Shown here: positions 1 to 11,500 of the stretch, piece by piece
Layout: every line of letters starts with the position of its first letter
Numbering within the stretch: the first letter of the stretch is position 1
Assembly: GCA_030248295.1 (NCBI GenBank)
Contig: JASANH010000455.1
Span: 124,001 to 188,000, forward strand
Direction: 5' to 3'
Length of the DNA stretch: 64,000 nt
Source of the DNA: Mesodorylaimus sp. YZB2_4
Taxonomy: Eukaryota > Nematoda > Enoplea > Dorylaimida > Dorylaimidae
Translations under genes and position numbers: made by a program
The notes under the pieces: generated by a model
Databases searched by the model: none
What the model saw: only the letters and a program-made list of their open reading frames with translations
What the model was told of the DNA's origin: nothing

Positions 1-739
1 AAAGCAGATTAGCCAGAAGCTATTCAAAAGCGAATTTCTCGGCAGAAAACACAATGAAAAACGTTGTGAAGTATTTTACTCGTCATTATTGATTGACAGC
101 CTGAGTCTGCGCTCAGTGATTCCGGAATCCATTTTATGATTTTGGTCTAAGCCAGCCTGTAAGCAATAATTATTGGTCGATTCTAGCCAGAACTTCTGCA
201 TACTGTAGATTTTGTTGCTAGAGCCCGTCGCGTACGTGCCTGTACTTCTGCTGTTATGCGCATTGTATGTACTGCTTTACGTAATTTTACCTGATGGTAC
301 AATGCCTGCGTCTAGCATGTTGCCTTTGGTGTTGCGTAAAAGTCCATTATGCCTGCTGAAGGCCGACCATTCGTGTGCTAGTGCAAGCTCACGCCAATGG
401 CACTGCAGGTATGTATTTCCCAAAAAATGTATTCTTTCACAGCTGACGCCGTTAGAACAGACTGCGAGACTCTTTTTGCACTGACAGAGTGACAATATAC
501 TGCAAGGCGAGCAGTCATACGAACGTGGTAGGCAAGTCATGCAATAAATAGATAGACAGCAAGTTGAGAGAGGCGTGTTCCTAACAATAAGTCTAACCGC
601 ACATCTAAGTCGATAAGAAGTTTAGGCAATAAGATGAGTCGATCTCATATCAGAATCATTGATCGACCATGAAATATGCTGTAGAAAAAGCCCAATAAAC
701 TAACCAAGGCAACATCACTTCTGACCAGCCTGCTCTCCG
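1..739. other. No supportable gene
   Basis: Only short ORFs that overlap on both strands, without signal peptide, recognisable domain or paired splice sites. This lies downstream of the minus-strand K2P channel and probably includes its 3' UTR. Confidence 0.5.
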
Positions 740-2405
740 TCAATAAGGCTCGTGAAAGGAGACAGCATCAAAGTAGTTGACACTTCCAACTGACGAGGCG
801 CTACGTAGGTCGCTTTCCCGAGTCTTGGGCAAGTGGGATCGCCAGGGACCACTCGAACGCACCGACTGACCCGCCGTTTCATCTCTCTCGAAACCGCACT
901 CACTGCGCAGTATGTCACGAACGTACGATTCATCCGTTTGGGTACCGATTCGGCGTCGTTTGGCACGTAAAGTGATGGATTGAAGAACACCCAGGGCCAC
1001 GTTACTCATTTTGTGGCTACCCGGTTGCTTCGCTGTAGTAGGCTGCTGCTGGATATCGGCGTCCTGAATGCCGCCACCTTCTTGAGCTTCCTGATCGCAC
1101 TCGGACGCCGAAATTGTGTCGAGACCAAACTGGTCCTCAAGCATTTCTGGAACACATTCCTTGTACTGAAGGCACCTCTTTGATACTTTGTTTGCTCACC
1201 TTGCGCTCTGGTTCTAAGTTCGTCGATCTTGTTCTGAATTAAATTGATGACCAGTGATACCAGCGTAAGTCCGATTAGAATGAAGGGAAAACTTGCGATC
1301 ATATATTTCGGGTGATTTGGGGTCAAATCGCCCAATCCTGAAACAAGCCTCGTAATAGTGCATTATACGTCATTGGTCATCTTGACTTACCAATGGTACT
1401 CAACGAAATGAAAAAGAAATAGAAAGAGTCGAAATAAGACCACTCCGTTTCCCATAATTGGAAGAAACCAGCACAAGCGAATATCCAGCCTGTGACCATG
1501 AGTAAGGCTAATGGGATTGGAAAATCAAACTGGGTGACGTCTTGCTGCGTCTCGCCGTGACTGATACAAAGGTCTTCTCCTTTTGCCTTCATTTTCCTGT
1601 AATTCCTCAGTTGCCATAAATGCACTATTGCATGCCTGATCGGAGTGTACAAATGCTTGAGAATTCGTGTTAAAAGTTTACCAAAGTCAGCGAGTACAGC
1701 TAGTAGCAAGGGTATGCCGAACAGGGCGTACACCATAGTGGCTATACGACCACTGTAACTTTTTGGTACGAAATGCCCATATCCAATAGTTGTAAACAGA
1801 GTGTACGAGTAGAAAACGCCGTCCCATAGGTCCCAATGGATGTCAGTTCTTGGAAAAAGGCTCTTTGATCGCTGGTAGTCTTCCAAGAGGGCTTGCAAGG
1901 CATAGTCAGGCTCACTCTGGGTTTTTGTTATATTTAAAATTTGTTCGATTAACTCGAACCGATCGATGGCTAATTGCGATGTCGTGTTTCTGCCTTCTTC
2001 TTCAAAATGTTCGCGTTCCAATTTGCTGAATATGAAACCACCGAGGAAAGCATATGCGGCGATGACGGCGATAAATGCCCAATGTCTCAATCCCAGTCCA
2101 TGATAAACTGTTCGCCATCCAGCTCGGAGTTTTCCCCAGATGGCCTTCTTCCTGCACTGTTCATCTCCATGGTGATGATGCTCCTTGGGGTGATGCTCAG
2201 CTTCAACTGATTTGGCTGAATCTGGGATCAGAATGGCATGTTCGTAAGGAGGTGGGTTAGCATCTGTTTGGGGTCGTGTTCTTTCTGCTTCTTCAGCAAT
2301 AGAACGGCGATGTTTTCTGACGAGTGAGCGAAATCGATTCGTTTTCTTCATAGTCTGATCGCCAAGAATACGTTCACCAGAAGCCCCAGACACGTCGTTC
2401 GCCAT
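740..2405 (-). CDS. Two-pore-domain (K2P/TWK-type) potassium channel, 3 exons
   Basis: Predicted 519-residue K+ leak channel of the plasma membrane. Exons on the minus strand: 2405-1391, 1337-1200, 1146-740; both junctions keep phase with GT-AG introns of 53 bp. The basic, His-rich N-terminus (about 105 residues) is cytosolic. TM1 contains AYAFLGGFIFSKLE. The first pore loop has the filter TTIGYGHF. The second filter, STIGLGDLTP, is created exactly across the exon 1/2 junction, which strongly supports that splice. TM3 and TM4 follow, then a cytosolic tail with little predicted structure. Two pore loops in a four-TM subunit define K2P channels; GYG/GLG is a normal filter pair. The extracellular cap after TM1 carries one NTT sequon. 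The start is the first Met of the exon; an upstream non-coding or coding exon is possible. Exact TWK orthology is not assigned. Confidence 0.93.
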
Positions 2406-5400
2406 GGCTAGTCTTGTTTCTATGGATGCTATTTAGTCGTTGGTGGCTTCTCGTGCACAATAACAATTCAATTTTTTGCAGCACGGATGTGTTTTCTTAC
2501 GATTAGTCAAACCGCCAGCCTTACACGTTCTGTATTTGCAGGTACGAGTATGTTTCGACGCAGAGCAAACGAGGTTGCCAAATTCTTAATGAGAAGAATT
2601 TTTAGGAGATCGCAGGAAAGACAATTCAACGCAATCTTGACAGCCGCAGAACTAAGAAAGCAAGAGCCATAGCTTTTATCTCTTACACTTACAACTTTTT
2701 CTATTAATCAAGCGCAGCTGTTGAGTGAAGCGTTGAGAGAAGATTGATGAGCGGAGCCCGTGTTACTACCTCGGTTGCTTTCGTCGTAAAAGCAGACTCC
2801 TTGGTTGGAAGCATAAATCGAATAGCGAAAACTCACTCCCGCAGGCAGAGCCAAGCCGAAAAACTTGTTTGGAACTTTTGAATGACTCAAGATTTGGTAT
2901 TCATAGTCCTGTAAAATCTACAACGCACTCATCTCAAGGCTACCGTCGAGGACAGCTTATCTCCACAAATTACGGGTATATGTTAACTAACAGTCCTAGG
3001 CCTCGAATGAGAGGTGTAATATACCTACTAGCCGAAGGAAAAATCGATACCATGCATAATCCAATTGCTAGCTAGTGACTTTGTTGATGGAACTCACTCA
3101 AGAAATGGTTCGCCGAGTCGATAAAACGGCACAGACACAAGCAGCAGCAGATGCAAGATAGGAGGCACTGTCAGAGTCCGCCTTGCTAGCCATGCTCCTC
3201 ATATACTTTGAAAGAGGACCTGCAGGACACGAAACTAGCAGTGGGCCAAAATGTCAAATCTCGTTCGAGCTTGTTCTCATTTTCTTAGAAACCATGGCTT
3301 AGGGAAAAGACAAAAAGGAAGCCTTTACGAAACCAGCTCAGCGTAAGATGACAAGAGCCGGAACCAACGTTTGTCGCACGTTTGTTCCAAAAACATCACT
3401 TCGAACGATCTAAGGAAGGCAAGACAAATGGGCAGGTTAAATTAGCTAACTAGTTCAAACCAGTAGCTCATAGCGGCCTTGTATATTCGGGGAGGTCTCG
3501 TTCATTACTACTGGTCTTCATAGTTCAAGAATCCGAACAGAAACAATTTAAAAACTCAAAGTACCGCCTATAAAACCTGGCCAAATCAATAATAGTAACT
3601 TAGCTGCACGTATTGGTCGATGTCCCGCACGAACTAGTGTTCATTATTGGCGGCGCATAATATATGGCTGGTAGTTTTCTTTTCCACTTCCAGCAAGACA
3701 CGGTGGCCACGGTATTATTCCAATCCTCCAGCTCATGTCTCAGAGAGTGGGTAGTCATCGAGGGCGGCATGGGGGTGGCGTGAAGCTGGTTTTATATGCC
3801 AAGAAAAGCTTGTCTGTAGTCTTAGAATGGAAGGAACTCTCAAGATCTACGTCCTTTCTCTGTAGTCTATTAGAGCAGTTTTTACCATCTAGGTGCCTAA
3901 TATTAGTCTGTAGGTAGAGGAAATGCGTCATCTGGTGCGGCTGGACAAGAAATAGGAAGCATAAAACGGGGAGCGGAACAAGGTGGTTCTTTTCAGCAGG
4001 GGCAAGTCGGTCGACCAACAACCCTTTTTACTTCAGATTCTGAGCCACTCGAACGAACTTGACGAAACGACTCAAATTTTGACTTTTCCTTTAATTGCAG
4101 TGATCTTGTCGGTCTTTCCGAACCACACTCAATAGAAAACTTCTGTAAATCTTGATCAGAAAGATGATGTGTACAAAATAGACATGACATATACTGTACA
4201 AATTATCAGGAGGCCAACTTGCGCATCAGGACAGTGAATCAATATGCCCTCACATTGACGTGGGTGCAACAACTGACAAATCAAAATCAGACACTCGAAA
4301 TCGTTTTTCTCCAAACCACGTCCAGAATTTCCGTTGCAATGATCGGCAATTGGACGAGCTAAGCTGATTTCGAAAACCGTCTAAATAATGGTAAATCGAA
4401 GATTGGCTCGGTATCGTAAGCCCTGTTGAATTCCGATCAGACGTAAAATGTGGCAGCACTGGACTTTGACCCTTCTCAGCCATAGCCGGATAATTTTCTT
4501 GTGGGCGGCACATGGCTTCCGTGTGACTGACAACAACTGCGTACTAAGTTAATGGATGCGCAGAAGATTGTCGTTCTCCTATATGGAAAACTGTTTACCT
4601 TACTTCTTGCTCGATAGTCGTAATATCGCCCATGACATTCCAAGATGACGTGGATGTCTGCTCTGCATACGTTTGTTGTGGGCGTTCTCTCGTTAACGTG
4701 TCTTATCACTGTGTACAATTCTCTTAATGCTCGACGTCAACGTCATTGAAGCTTTGTTCAAGGAATAAGAGCACTGTCTTTAGTCGAATTCCGATGTCAG
4801 GAGTGGGAATTTCATCTGCGCGCAGTACTTCTTTGCTGACAGACCTTTCGAAAACCGAACGAAACAAACGGGAATTATTGGTACATCGACTTTTGAACAT
4901 TTATCAGGAAAAAGGCCCCAGAAAATAAAGGCACTCCTGCTTAGTTCTTACGGAGTAGATGAGAGCTCGGCACGCAAAATGATTTTATGGATTCCCCTGA
5001 AACACATATCTTACAGAAGAGACTGCTTGGACAGTGTCTAAAGCTTTTACGATTATGTAAAACGCGCGTGACTGACAGTCTGACTTATTGTTAGTACTCC
5101 TATGTAACACTCTGGACCATAAAGGAGAGAATACACTTTGGCAGCAGCAAGATTATCATCTGATCACAACTTCCTTCGTGCACCCATGCAGCCGCGGCTC
5201 GTGTGAACTGCGAAATAATCCATTGAATAACCTTCCTAATTAACCGCTCCTGTAGCGAGTACCAACATCTGAAAATGTTTGGTTTGTAAAAGTTCCCAAA
5301 GAAAATCGGCGCGTAATTTTTGATTGTCCCATGTTGGCGATGGTGAGCGTGAGCATTGTTTTCTGCTACAGGAAGGGACTATCCAGTACCTAAATGGGCT

Positions 5401-5431
5401 CTATACCTTGCCTCTATAAATGAAAACTTAC
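2406..5431. other. Intergenic; no confident gene
   Basis: A plus-strand ORF at 2487-2672 encodes a short basic peptide (MFRRRANEVAKFLMRRIF...) and could be a small gene or a terminal exon, but no upstream exon was found. Minus-strand ORFs at 3993-4190, 4250-4513 and 4476-4718 could be exons of an unrecognised gene; none shows a known motif and the splice phases were not resolved. Nothing else seen. Confidence 0.4.
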
Positions 5432-5772
5432 TCCACAAAATCCAGGGTTGTCCTTTCCGAAGTCTGCTCGGGCTTTGGTGCTTTTCTGATCGCCTAGCTA
5501 ATCCATTTGTGAACATGGTCCCGACGAAGGACGCCACGAAACGTGTTGGTTTTACTAAACCGTTAATCCTGGCGAAATATCTTGCCTTTGCATTGATTCC
5601 CGAATTTTCACCTGGAATCTAAATCAAACCAAAGGGTAATTTTTGGAAAACACTGAAGAAAGTCAACGTTATCTAAGGACGCCGCACATACTTCGGCTGG
5701 AGCGGCTCCTAATCCGTGGACCATAAGATTTATGACGAAGCAATAAGTGATCACCATTCTCAGGCTATTCAT
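5432..5772 (-). CDS. Candidate secreted peptide precursor (partial model)
   Basis: Two exons fit: 5772-5692 encodes MNSLRMVITYCFVINLMVHG followed by LGAAPAE, a good signal peptide, and ends at a GTATGT donor. Exon 5618-5432 continues in phase and encodes about 62 residues with Arg-rich and dibasic sites (NGLARRSE, SRLRKGQPW), ending at a strong GTAAGT donor. A third exon may start near 5368, because an acceptor there opens a long stop-free frame in the right phase. The layout (signal peptide then basic cleavage sites) suits a secreted peptide precursor. No known peptide motif and no Gly amidation donor before the basic sites were recognised. The function is unknown and the gene itself is a moderate-confidence call. 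Confidence 0.4.
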
Positions 5773-6850
5773 GTTCGTAAGCTAAAGAGAAGACAGACGA
5801 AGTCTTTGACAGCAACAGAATGACCAAGCACAGGCTGAGGGCTTATTTCTTCGGATTCTAAGCGTGGGAACAAAATAGGCGGAGCCAGTGCATGCTCAGC
5901 CTATTTCCGTGGCGATTGATGCTTTTTCACTGTTTTTAACGATCACCTCAGCGCCTTATTTTAGTTACGCTAAAAACTTCAATCAAAACATTGGCCAAGT
6001 GATAAGAGAGCCCATCCCGGAATAGGGTCGACCTTAATGAGTCGTCCCAATAATAGCTCGTGTTTGGCACTCCATTTGTCTATGATATGCCTCCTGGGCA
6101 CACTCACATGCACACGCATCTAACCAGCCTTCGCAGTCCATTGAGCAGATGGAAAAATAAAGCTAAGTTTTGTATCCTTTCCAATGAATCGCATCCTGAT
6201 TGGCTCCACTGCTCCGCCCTCTTTATCAATGGGCTCACGAAGTCAAGCGGCGCAGGGAGTAATCAGCGCAGCGTGATGTGTCTAATTGTCGCAAATTCAT
6301 GTTTTGCGAGAATAGGAGTAAGCTAGTTACATAATAGTTCCCAATTCCGAGGTGTGTACTTACTCTCGTGTATGCACCAAGGGAGACCACAATCGAGCGT
6401 CATTTTGTCGTTTACTTTTGCTTTTAAACGTTCCCAAGGAACTATTTTTGTTTACTTCTTTCTTGCGCACTCTTGGACAACATACATGGCACAGTATGTT
6501 GTTGGTGTTGGTGTTGGTGGTGCAAGTTGGTGAGAGATATCACATGACCGAATGTGCCTTTTAACAATCATATTTTTTGCCGTCTGACGCAAGTACAAAT
6601 TTAGGCAATGCAGCGATAGATCTACGGTGGTTTAGCCGACAGTCTCATACATCAGAACAGAGCTTGTCACGATATCCAGAAAGTGGACATCAGTTATTCA
6701 CGCCCACAATACGTCGAGGTCTAAAATCCTGTTATAACCGGAATGGGCCCCGAAATGGGGTGTTGTCTTTTAAAAAGAACTGGTGTGAGTAGCCTTCCGA
6801 TTAGAAAGGGACTCGTGTCAGTCAGTCGTTTCGACTGCACCTTTAGAGGC
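5773..6850. other. Intergenic; no gene seen
   Basis: Short ORFs at 6060-6326, 6352-6564 and 6577-6792 lack domains, signal peptides or supported splice sites. Upstream sequence of both the minus-strand peptide gene and the plus-strand ML-like gene, so regulatory DNA for both may lie here. Confidence 0.45.
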
Positions 6851-8487
6851 ATGCTCGTCGCGGTGCTCCTCTGGTGTGTTGTATATCAGGCCATTGCAGA
6901 ATCGTGTGATCCCCGTCTTCCACATTGCCGCAATAGCCACAGTGACGACGGCAGGCGACGTGACGATTGCCCACCGTTTTGGTTGATACCGGGAAGATCC
7001 GATGATTGCAGTAGGCGATGCCAGGAAATTGTTGGAAGCCCTGATTTTCAGACTCTCCGTTTCAGCTAAACCGTCCTCGCAACAGTTGCTTAAAATCGAT
7101 TCGCAAAGTGTTACCATATCGCCCAACCCCATTAAGCTACCCGGCTGTTTCACCATCTCAATGAAGGTGGACATTCTGGCAGGAAACGGTGGCATACCTG
7201 CGAGTTATTTCGCTAAAGTCGAATACGATTGGTGGAACTTTCCGCAGTTCTCGACTCTGCCATGTCAGAACACGTCAAGTGACGGGTCCGGTGGCTATGG
7301 AAATAACTGGTAAGAACGTTTGCGAGTTGAGGTGATAAGTGATGATCGCCATAGAGCTGTCCAACCCAGCATCGTGTTACATACAGTATGACCAGAATAT
7401 GCCTGCGAAATGGGGTTTTGTCTTTACGAAAGAGCTATTATGAGTAACCTTACAATTACTGTATGTACGAAGGAAGTAGTGTAAGTTATCACACCTTTAG
7501 AGAGGCGTACTCTCTCATTTCAAGCGGATCATTTCTGACACCCAAAAGCCGATAAGAATCACCGCATGTGCCCGCTAGCAAGACACATACGAGTGCGTGC
7601 AATCTTGACTTATCAGACGACTTTCTGGCTAATTATTGTCACCCTTTTAGTTTCTACTGCGACATTTGTAAGAATCTTGAAGAATTGGACACAAATGGAA
7701 AGGTGAAAAGTAGTTCGATTGGTCAACAGTTCAAAAATATAGACTGTCCGAAAAAACCAGGCTCGTTCAGGTTGCAACGCCAATTTTGTTTCAATGACTT
7801 TAATGAGCTTGATAAAAACCATAATTGTCAACTTGATTTCCTTGAGAAGGATGGGCCTGGTGCAACGAACTACCAGAATGCCATCAAGAACATCGAGAAA
7901 CTTGGATTTGTAAGTACTAAGACTATCTTAGGTCACGTTTCAGCAGGGTTATGTGGAGTATAGCTAACATCTTATATGTGTACTGAAGAGAAGGTGACTG
8001 GGTCATGCGCCTGTGAGAAATTTTGTGCGTGTGCTACGTACAGTATATGCAGGGTGATTCCAGTTATCCTATTTGCGTTTTTAGGGAACAGTCTCAGCTA
8101 AATTCACTTTGGCCCACAATGCAACAAAGGAACAACAAATGAAAAAAACGGCGAAGGAAGCTGAGCTAGAACAAACTGTTGACTCTGAATTGATGCAAAA
8201 ACGATTAGATAACAATTGGGCCATGAATGATTCCCAGTATGTCTCATTTCGGAACTGGTACGTCCAAAATAGGAAAGATCGATGGCACAAGTAAGTAGTA
8301 TTCCTTCCTCCATGCGTCCTGCTGCCTCGAGTCCGTGGTCACAAAGCTCCACTTGTTTTGCAGACAAGAGTACCTACCATGGTTATTGTACAATAACGAA
8401 ATTGGTTGTTTAACTGTGAATTTCGAAGTGTGCAACAGGCAGCCGACTGCCATGGCCCGTGGAAGCTCGACTATGCATTGCCTGTGA
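6851..8487 (+). CDS. Secreted Cys-rich protein resembling GM2-activator/ML lipid-binding proteins, 5 exons
   Basis: Predicted 354 residues. Exons 6851-7010, 7066-7309, 7579-7909, 8085-8290, 8364-8487; every junction is GT-AG and phase-consistent. The signal peptide is MLVAVLLWCVVYQAIA. The segment after it has a beta-rich run with an N-P-x-x-x-x-PG turn (SPNPIKLPG), a later LPC and CxxC cysteines, and a C-terminal GCLTVNFEVC. This arrangement recalls GM2-activator/ML proteins, which bind lipids or glycolipids in a beta cup outside the cell or in lysosomes. The protein is much longer than a typical GM2 activator (about 190 residues): a charged, probably helical insert (KEQQMKKTAKEAELEQ) lies between the core and the last cysteines. 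The start at 6851 gives a clean signal peptide; an in-frame Met exists at 6743. The family call rests on motif pattern only and may be wrong; secretion is well supported. Confidence 0.6.
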
Positions 8488-9411
8488 ACTTTTAGGATAA
8501 GTACACAGACTTTGATCATCATGGTGCTGTATACAATGGTTGGCGTGACTGTAACTTTTGCCTCTATGACTAAATTACATGCCATATCGACTTTTTCGAA
8601 TGCCCCAATGTACTGCGAATGTCAGGGCTCAATCGCAACACTCGAATGTCACGCCTCCATCGCAACACTCGAAGAAATATAACCAGAGTCTGGGGCTATG
8701 GCGAGCGGGCGAGTGATCTCCCCTGGCTGCAAGACGTCCAAGGACTGACAATATAGCAAGTGAACCGCTCCTCCTTTGTCTTGTCACTTGTTGCTTGTAC
8801 TTCGTGGTACGCAACAAGTTTGTACTAGACACTTACAGGCCATAAGAGAACAACCTTGCACGAATCTGTCGCAATTTCGAGTAAAACTTAATTCAGAGGG
8901 CTTGAGAGAAATGGGATTCAAAAAGTTTACCAGTTAGCTGATCTCTTCTCTCCGCTGTAAGATAGGTTAATAAAACACAGGCAAGCTTTATCACTACTTT
9001 ACGTATGCGACAAACTTAGGACAGGGCAATCCACTCTTGGAAAAAGATGCGTAACTGGGCTAGCCTGATGGAGATTGGTCGATGTTTTTCGACCTCTTTT
9101 GTTATTTACTGTGCGGTCTTTGTGAGGTTTATAGTTTTAGTTCGAAACGGACAGGGGCAGTGGCAATGGAACAAGTAAAATCAAGACTGGGGTCAGCGCA
9201 GTCTTTGTGTGAAAGCAGCAGCAGCAGTGGAAACAGATTCCTCCTTTGACCGACCTGCCTGTTTCCTTGTCTGCAATTTAACGGTGTTTCTTCTCCAAAA
9301 ACTACAAAAACACTTGCAGCTAACAAAGAGTTTATAAACCAGTCGTAGAGCAGAAAAATACAATCAGCCACAAAGACGTCTTGTACCAAACCTACGATCG
9401 ACACCGACAGC
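8488..9411. other. Intergenic; short direct repeat
   Basis: A 15-bp direct repeat (atcgcaacactcgaa) occurs at about 8630 and 8659. Otherwise only short ORFs on both strands. Contains the likely 3' flanks of the two convergent neighbouring genes. Confidence 0.45.
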
Positions 9412-11500
9412 TCAAAGGAAATCGTCCTTCTCTGAGCATATGGACCCTTCAGATTTGTTATCGTTCAAAGTAAAGGTGACTGTCTCATTCTCAATCTCTA
9501 TATCCTCTTCGACCACTTCACACGTTGGGTCGTAATCGTCCTCCTCCTCGTCATCCTCATCATGAGTTTGCCTAATCCATTGGAACTTGCCGAATCTTGC
9601 AGGCCGATCGTGAAATGAACGCCGTTTTTGAGTTTTATCGCTTCTCTGTTTCTTACGTTGCCTGTGAATGGCCTTGAGCCAAGAAGGTGTTCTTTTACAT
9701 TCCTCCAACACGGCGGCGGAAATTTCATCCAAGCACATTACTGTGTGACGTCGATCGTTCAAACGACGGTTTCCTGCGTACGGTTCGGGTTTCAGGAAGA
9801 CGGCATCTTCGGCCTCCAATGCACCATCAGTGAATGATACGGGTCTTTTGGACGACAATGTTTGTCCACTGATGAGAGTTTCGTCAACGGAATGCACACC
9901 ATCGCGGCGGCTGGCTGTTGGTCTTTTCATGACTGAAATCCCTTCCTGCGCCTGTTCATCATCCTCGAATGTTAGCACAGTTACAACGGCTCTGCGTCCA
10001 GGAGTTGGCGAGCAGTCGTCGACCACAGCTAAACGTTGTCCCGCAACGTTCTCGTCGACCCTTTGCTCCCGTCGTCGCCTGTGATCAATATTACCCAAAT
10101 GAGGCAGTGGTACACTGAACCGAGCACTCTTGATGCGCCGATGACGATCAAGGAAACTATGCGTGACTGGTCGATAATGCCTCCATCGCCGGACGCTACG
10201 TCGGACTTGGGTTGATAATCGATAGGTCTTGCCTCGAATCCATTCTTGCAATATGAAGAAGCACATACTTAGTAGAATGATACCAATAATAATGAAGGTG
10301 ATATTAATTAATACCACATTCGGATTCTCTGGAAATTCATCCCCGAATCCGATAAGGCTGATTGATTGAAATAAAAAATAGAATGCTTGGAAAAAAGACC
10401 ATTGCCGAACGAGGATCATCAGAAAACCACAAACTACGACCAAATAGAAAATAAGCACCCCCACAGCGAACGTAAATATGAGACTATCGTGCCCGTCCTT
10501 ATCGTCCTCAGGTTTGGCATTGGCTCCTTTACTATCCGTTTCTGTAGAGGCCGAATCCACGTTAGGCATCAACTTTCGACGGCGCCTGATTTCCAGAATC
10601 ACTGTGTACAAATGACTGCTCAACCATTCTCGTCGAATCCAATCGTAAATTTTTAGGAATTTGAAATGAAACCATTGTCCCATGTCGTTGAGAAAAGCGA
10701 AGAAAAGGGGAATCCCAACCTAGAAAAAGAGCAGGCTACGAAAAATGCCAATAGGGGATCGAACGGGGTGCACTCACCATAGCATACAGGATCATGGCCG
10801 CGCGTCCCTCGGGAGACATGACCACGATGTTGCCATAGCCAATGGTAGTGAACACAGTGATGGCGTAGATGAGGGAGTTCCAGTAGTCCGATGTGGAGTG
10901 GTTGAAAGGGACTTGGGGTGCTGTACGAAGGCAATGGTCGAGGAGCATGAACGAATGTAGAGTCCGATTTTCACAATCGATAAATGTTTGATTGTTGCAA
11001 TCGATAATCAATTGATTCCAAAGTAATTCTCGCTCCTGCACGCACCTGTTTCGATGAGCTTCCAAGGTTCGATCGGCGTGAGGACCGTCCAAGGCCATAA
11101 ACAAGGCACCTCCCACAAAACTGTAAGCGAGTAATACGAAGACATAGATAATGTGAATGAAACCCGTTCGATCCCACTGACGCTTGGTTTTTGCTAAACT
11201 TTTCTTCACTGATTGAATCAAATTCGTTTGCAATTTTAGACTAAGCTGAGAACCATCACCTGTACCACACCCGCTGACTCGTTTCTGAGAAATTTTCTTT
11301 CCAGATGTTGATAAGAGTGAATTGTTATCACCGACTGATAAGGAGGATTGAGAACGATGTCCGGCATTGGACGAGGAAGAAACTCGTGTCAAGGTCGTAT
11401 TAACCACTCCACCATTCAAGATCTTAGTCTTGGGGGTTGACTGACCGGCGTCGGATTCGCAAGGCGACAGCGTGGAGCCATTCAGAAAAGAGTTCCGCAT
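9412..11500 (-). CDS. Two-pore-domain (K2P/TWK-type) potassium channel, 2 exons
   Basis: Predicted 676 residues. Exons 11500-10778 and 10719-9412, joined in phase as ...LYAM/VGIPLFFAF. The cytosolic N-terminus (about 115 residues) is Ser-rich. TM1 is IYVFVLLAYSFVGGALFMAL. The extracellular cap contains several cysteines and sequons (NQT, NRT, NHS). The first pore is VFTTIGYGNI; after TM2/TM3 the second pore is SISLIGFGDEFP. TM4 is followed by an unusually long C-terminal tail (about 280 residues), first Arg-rich then acidic near the end (EDDEEEDDYD). GYG/GFG is a usual K2P filter pair. Compared with the channel at 740-2405 the cap, filters and tails differ clearly, so this is not a recent duplicate. 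The tail probably carries regulation sites but no specific motif was identified. Confidence 0.93.
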
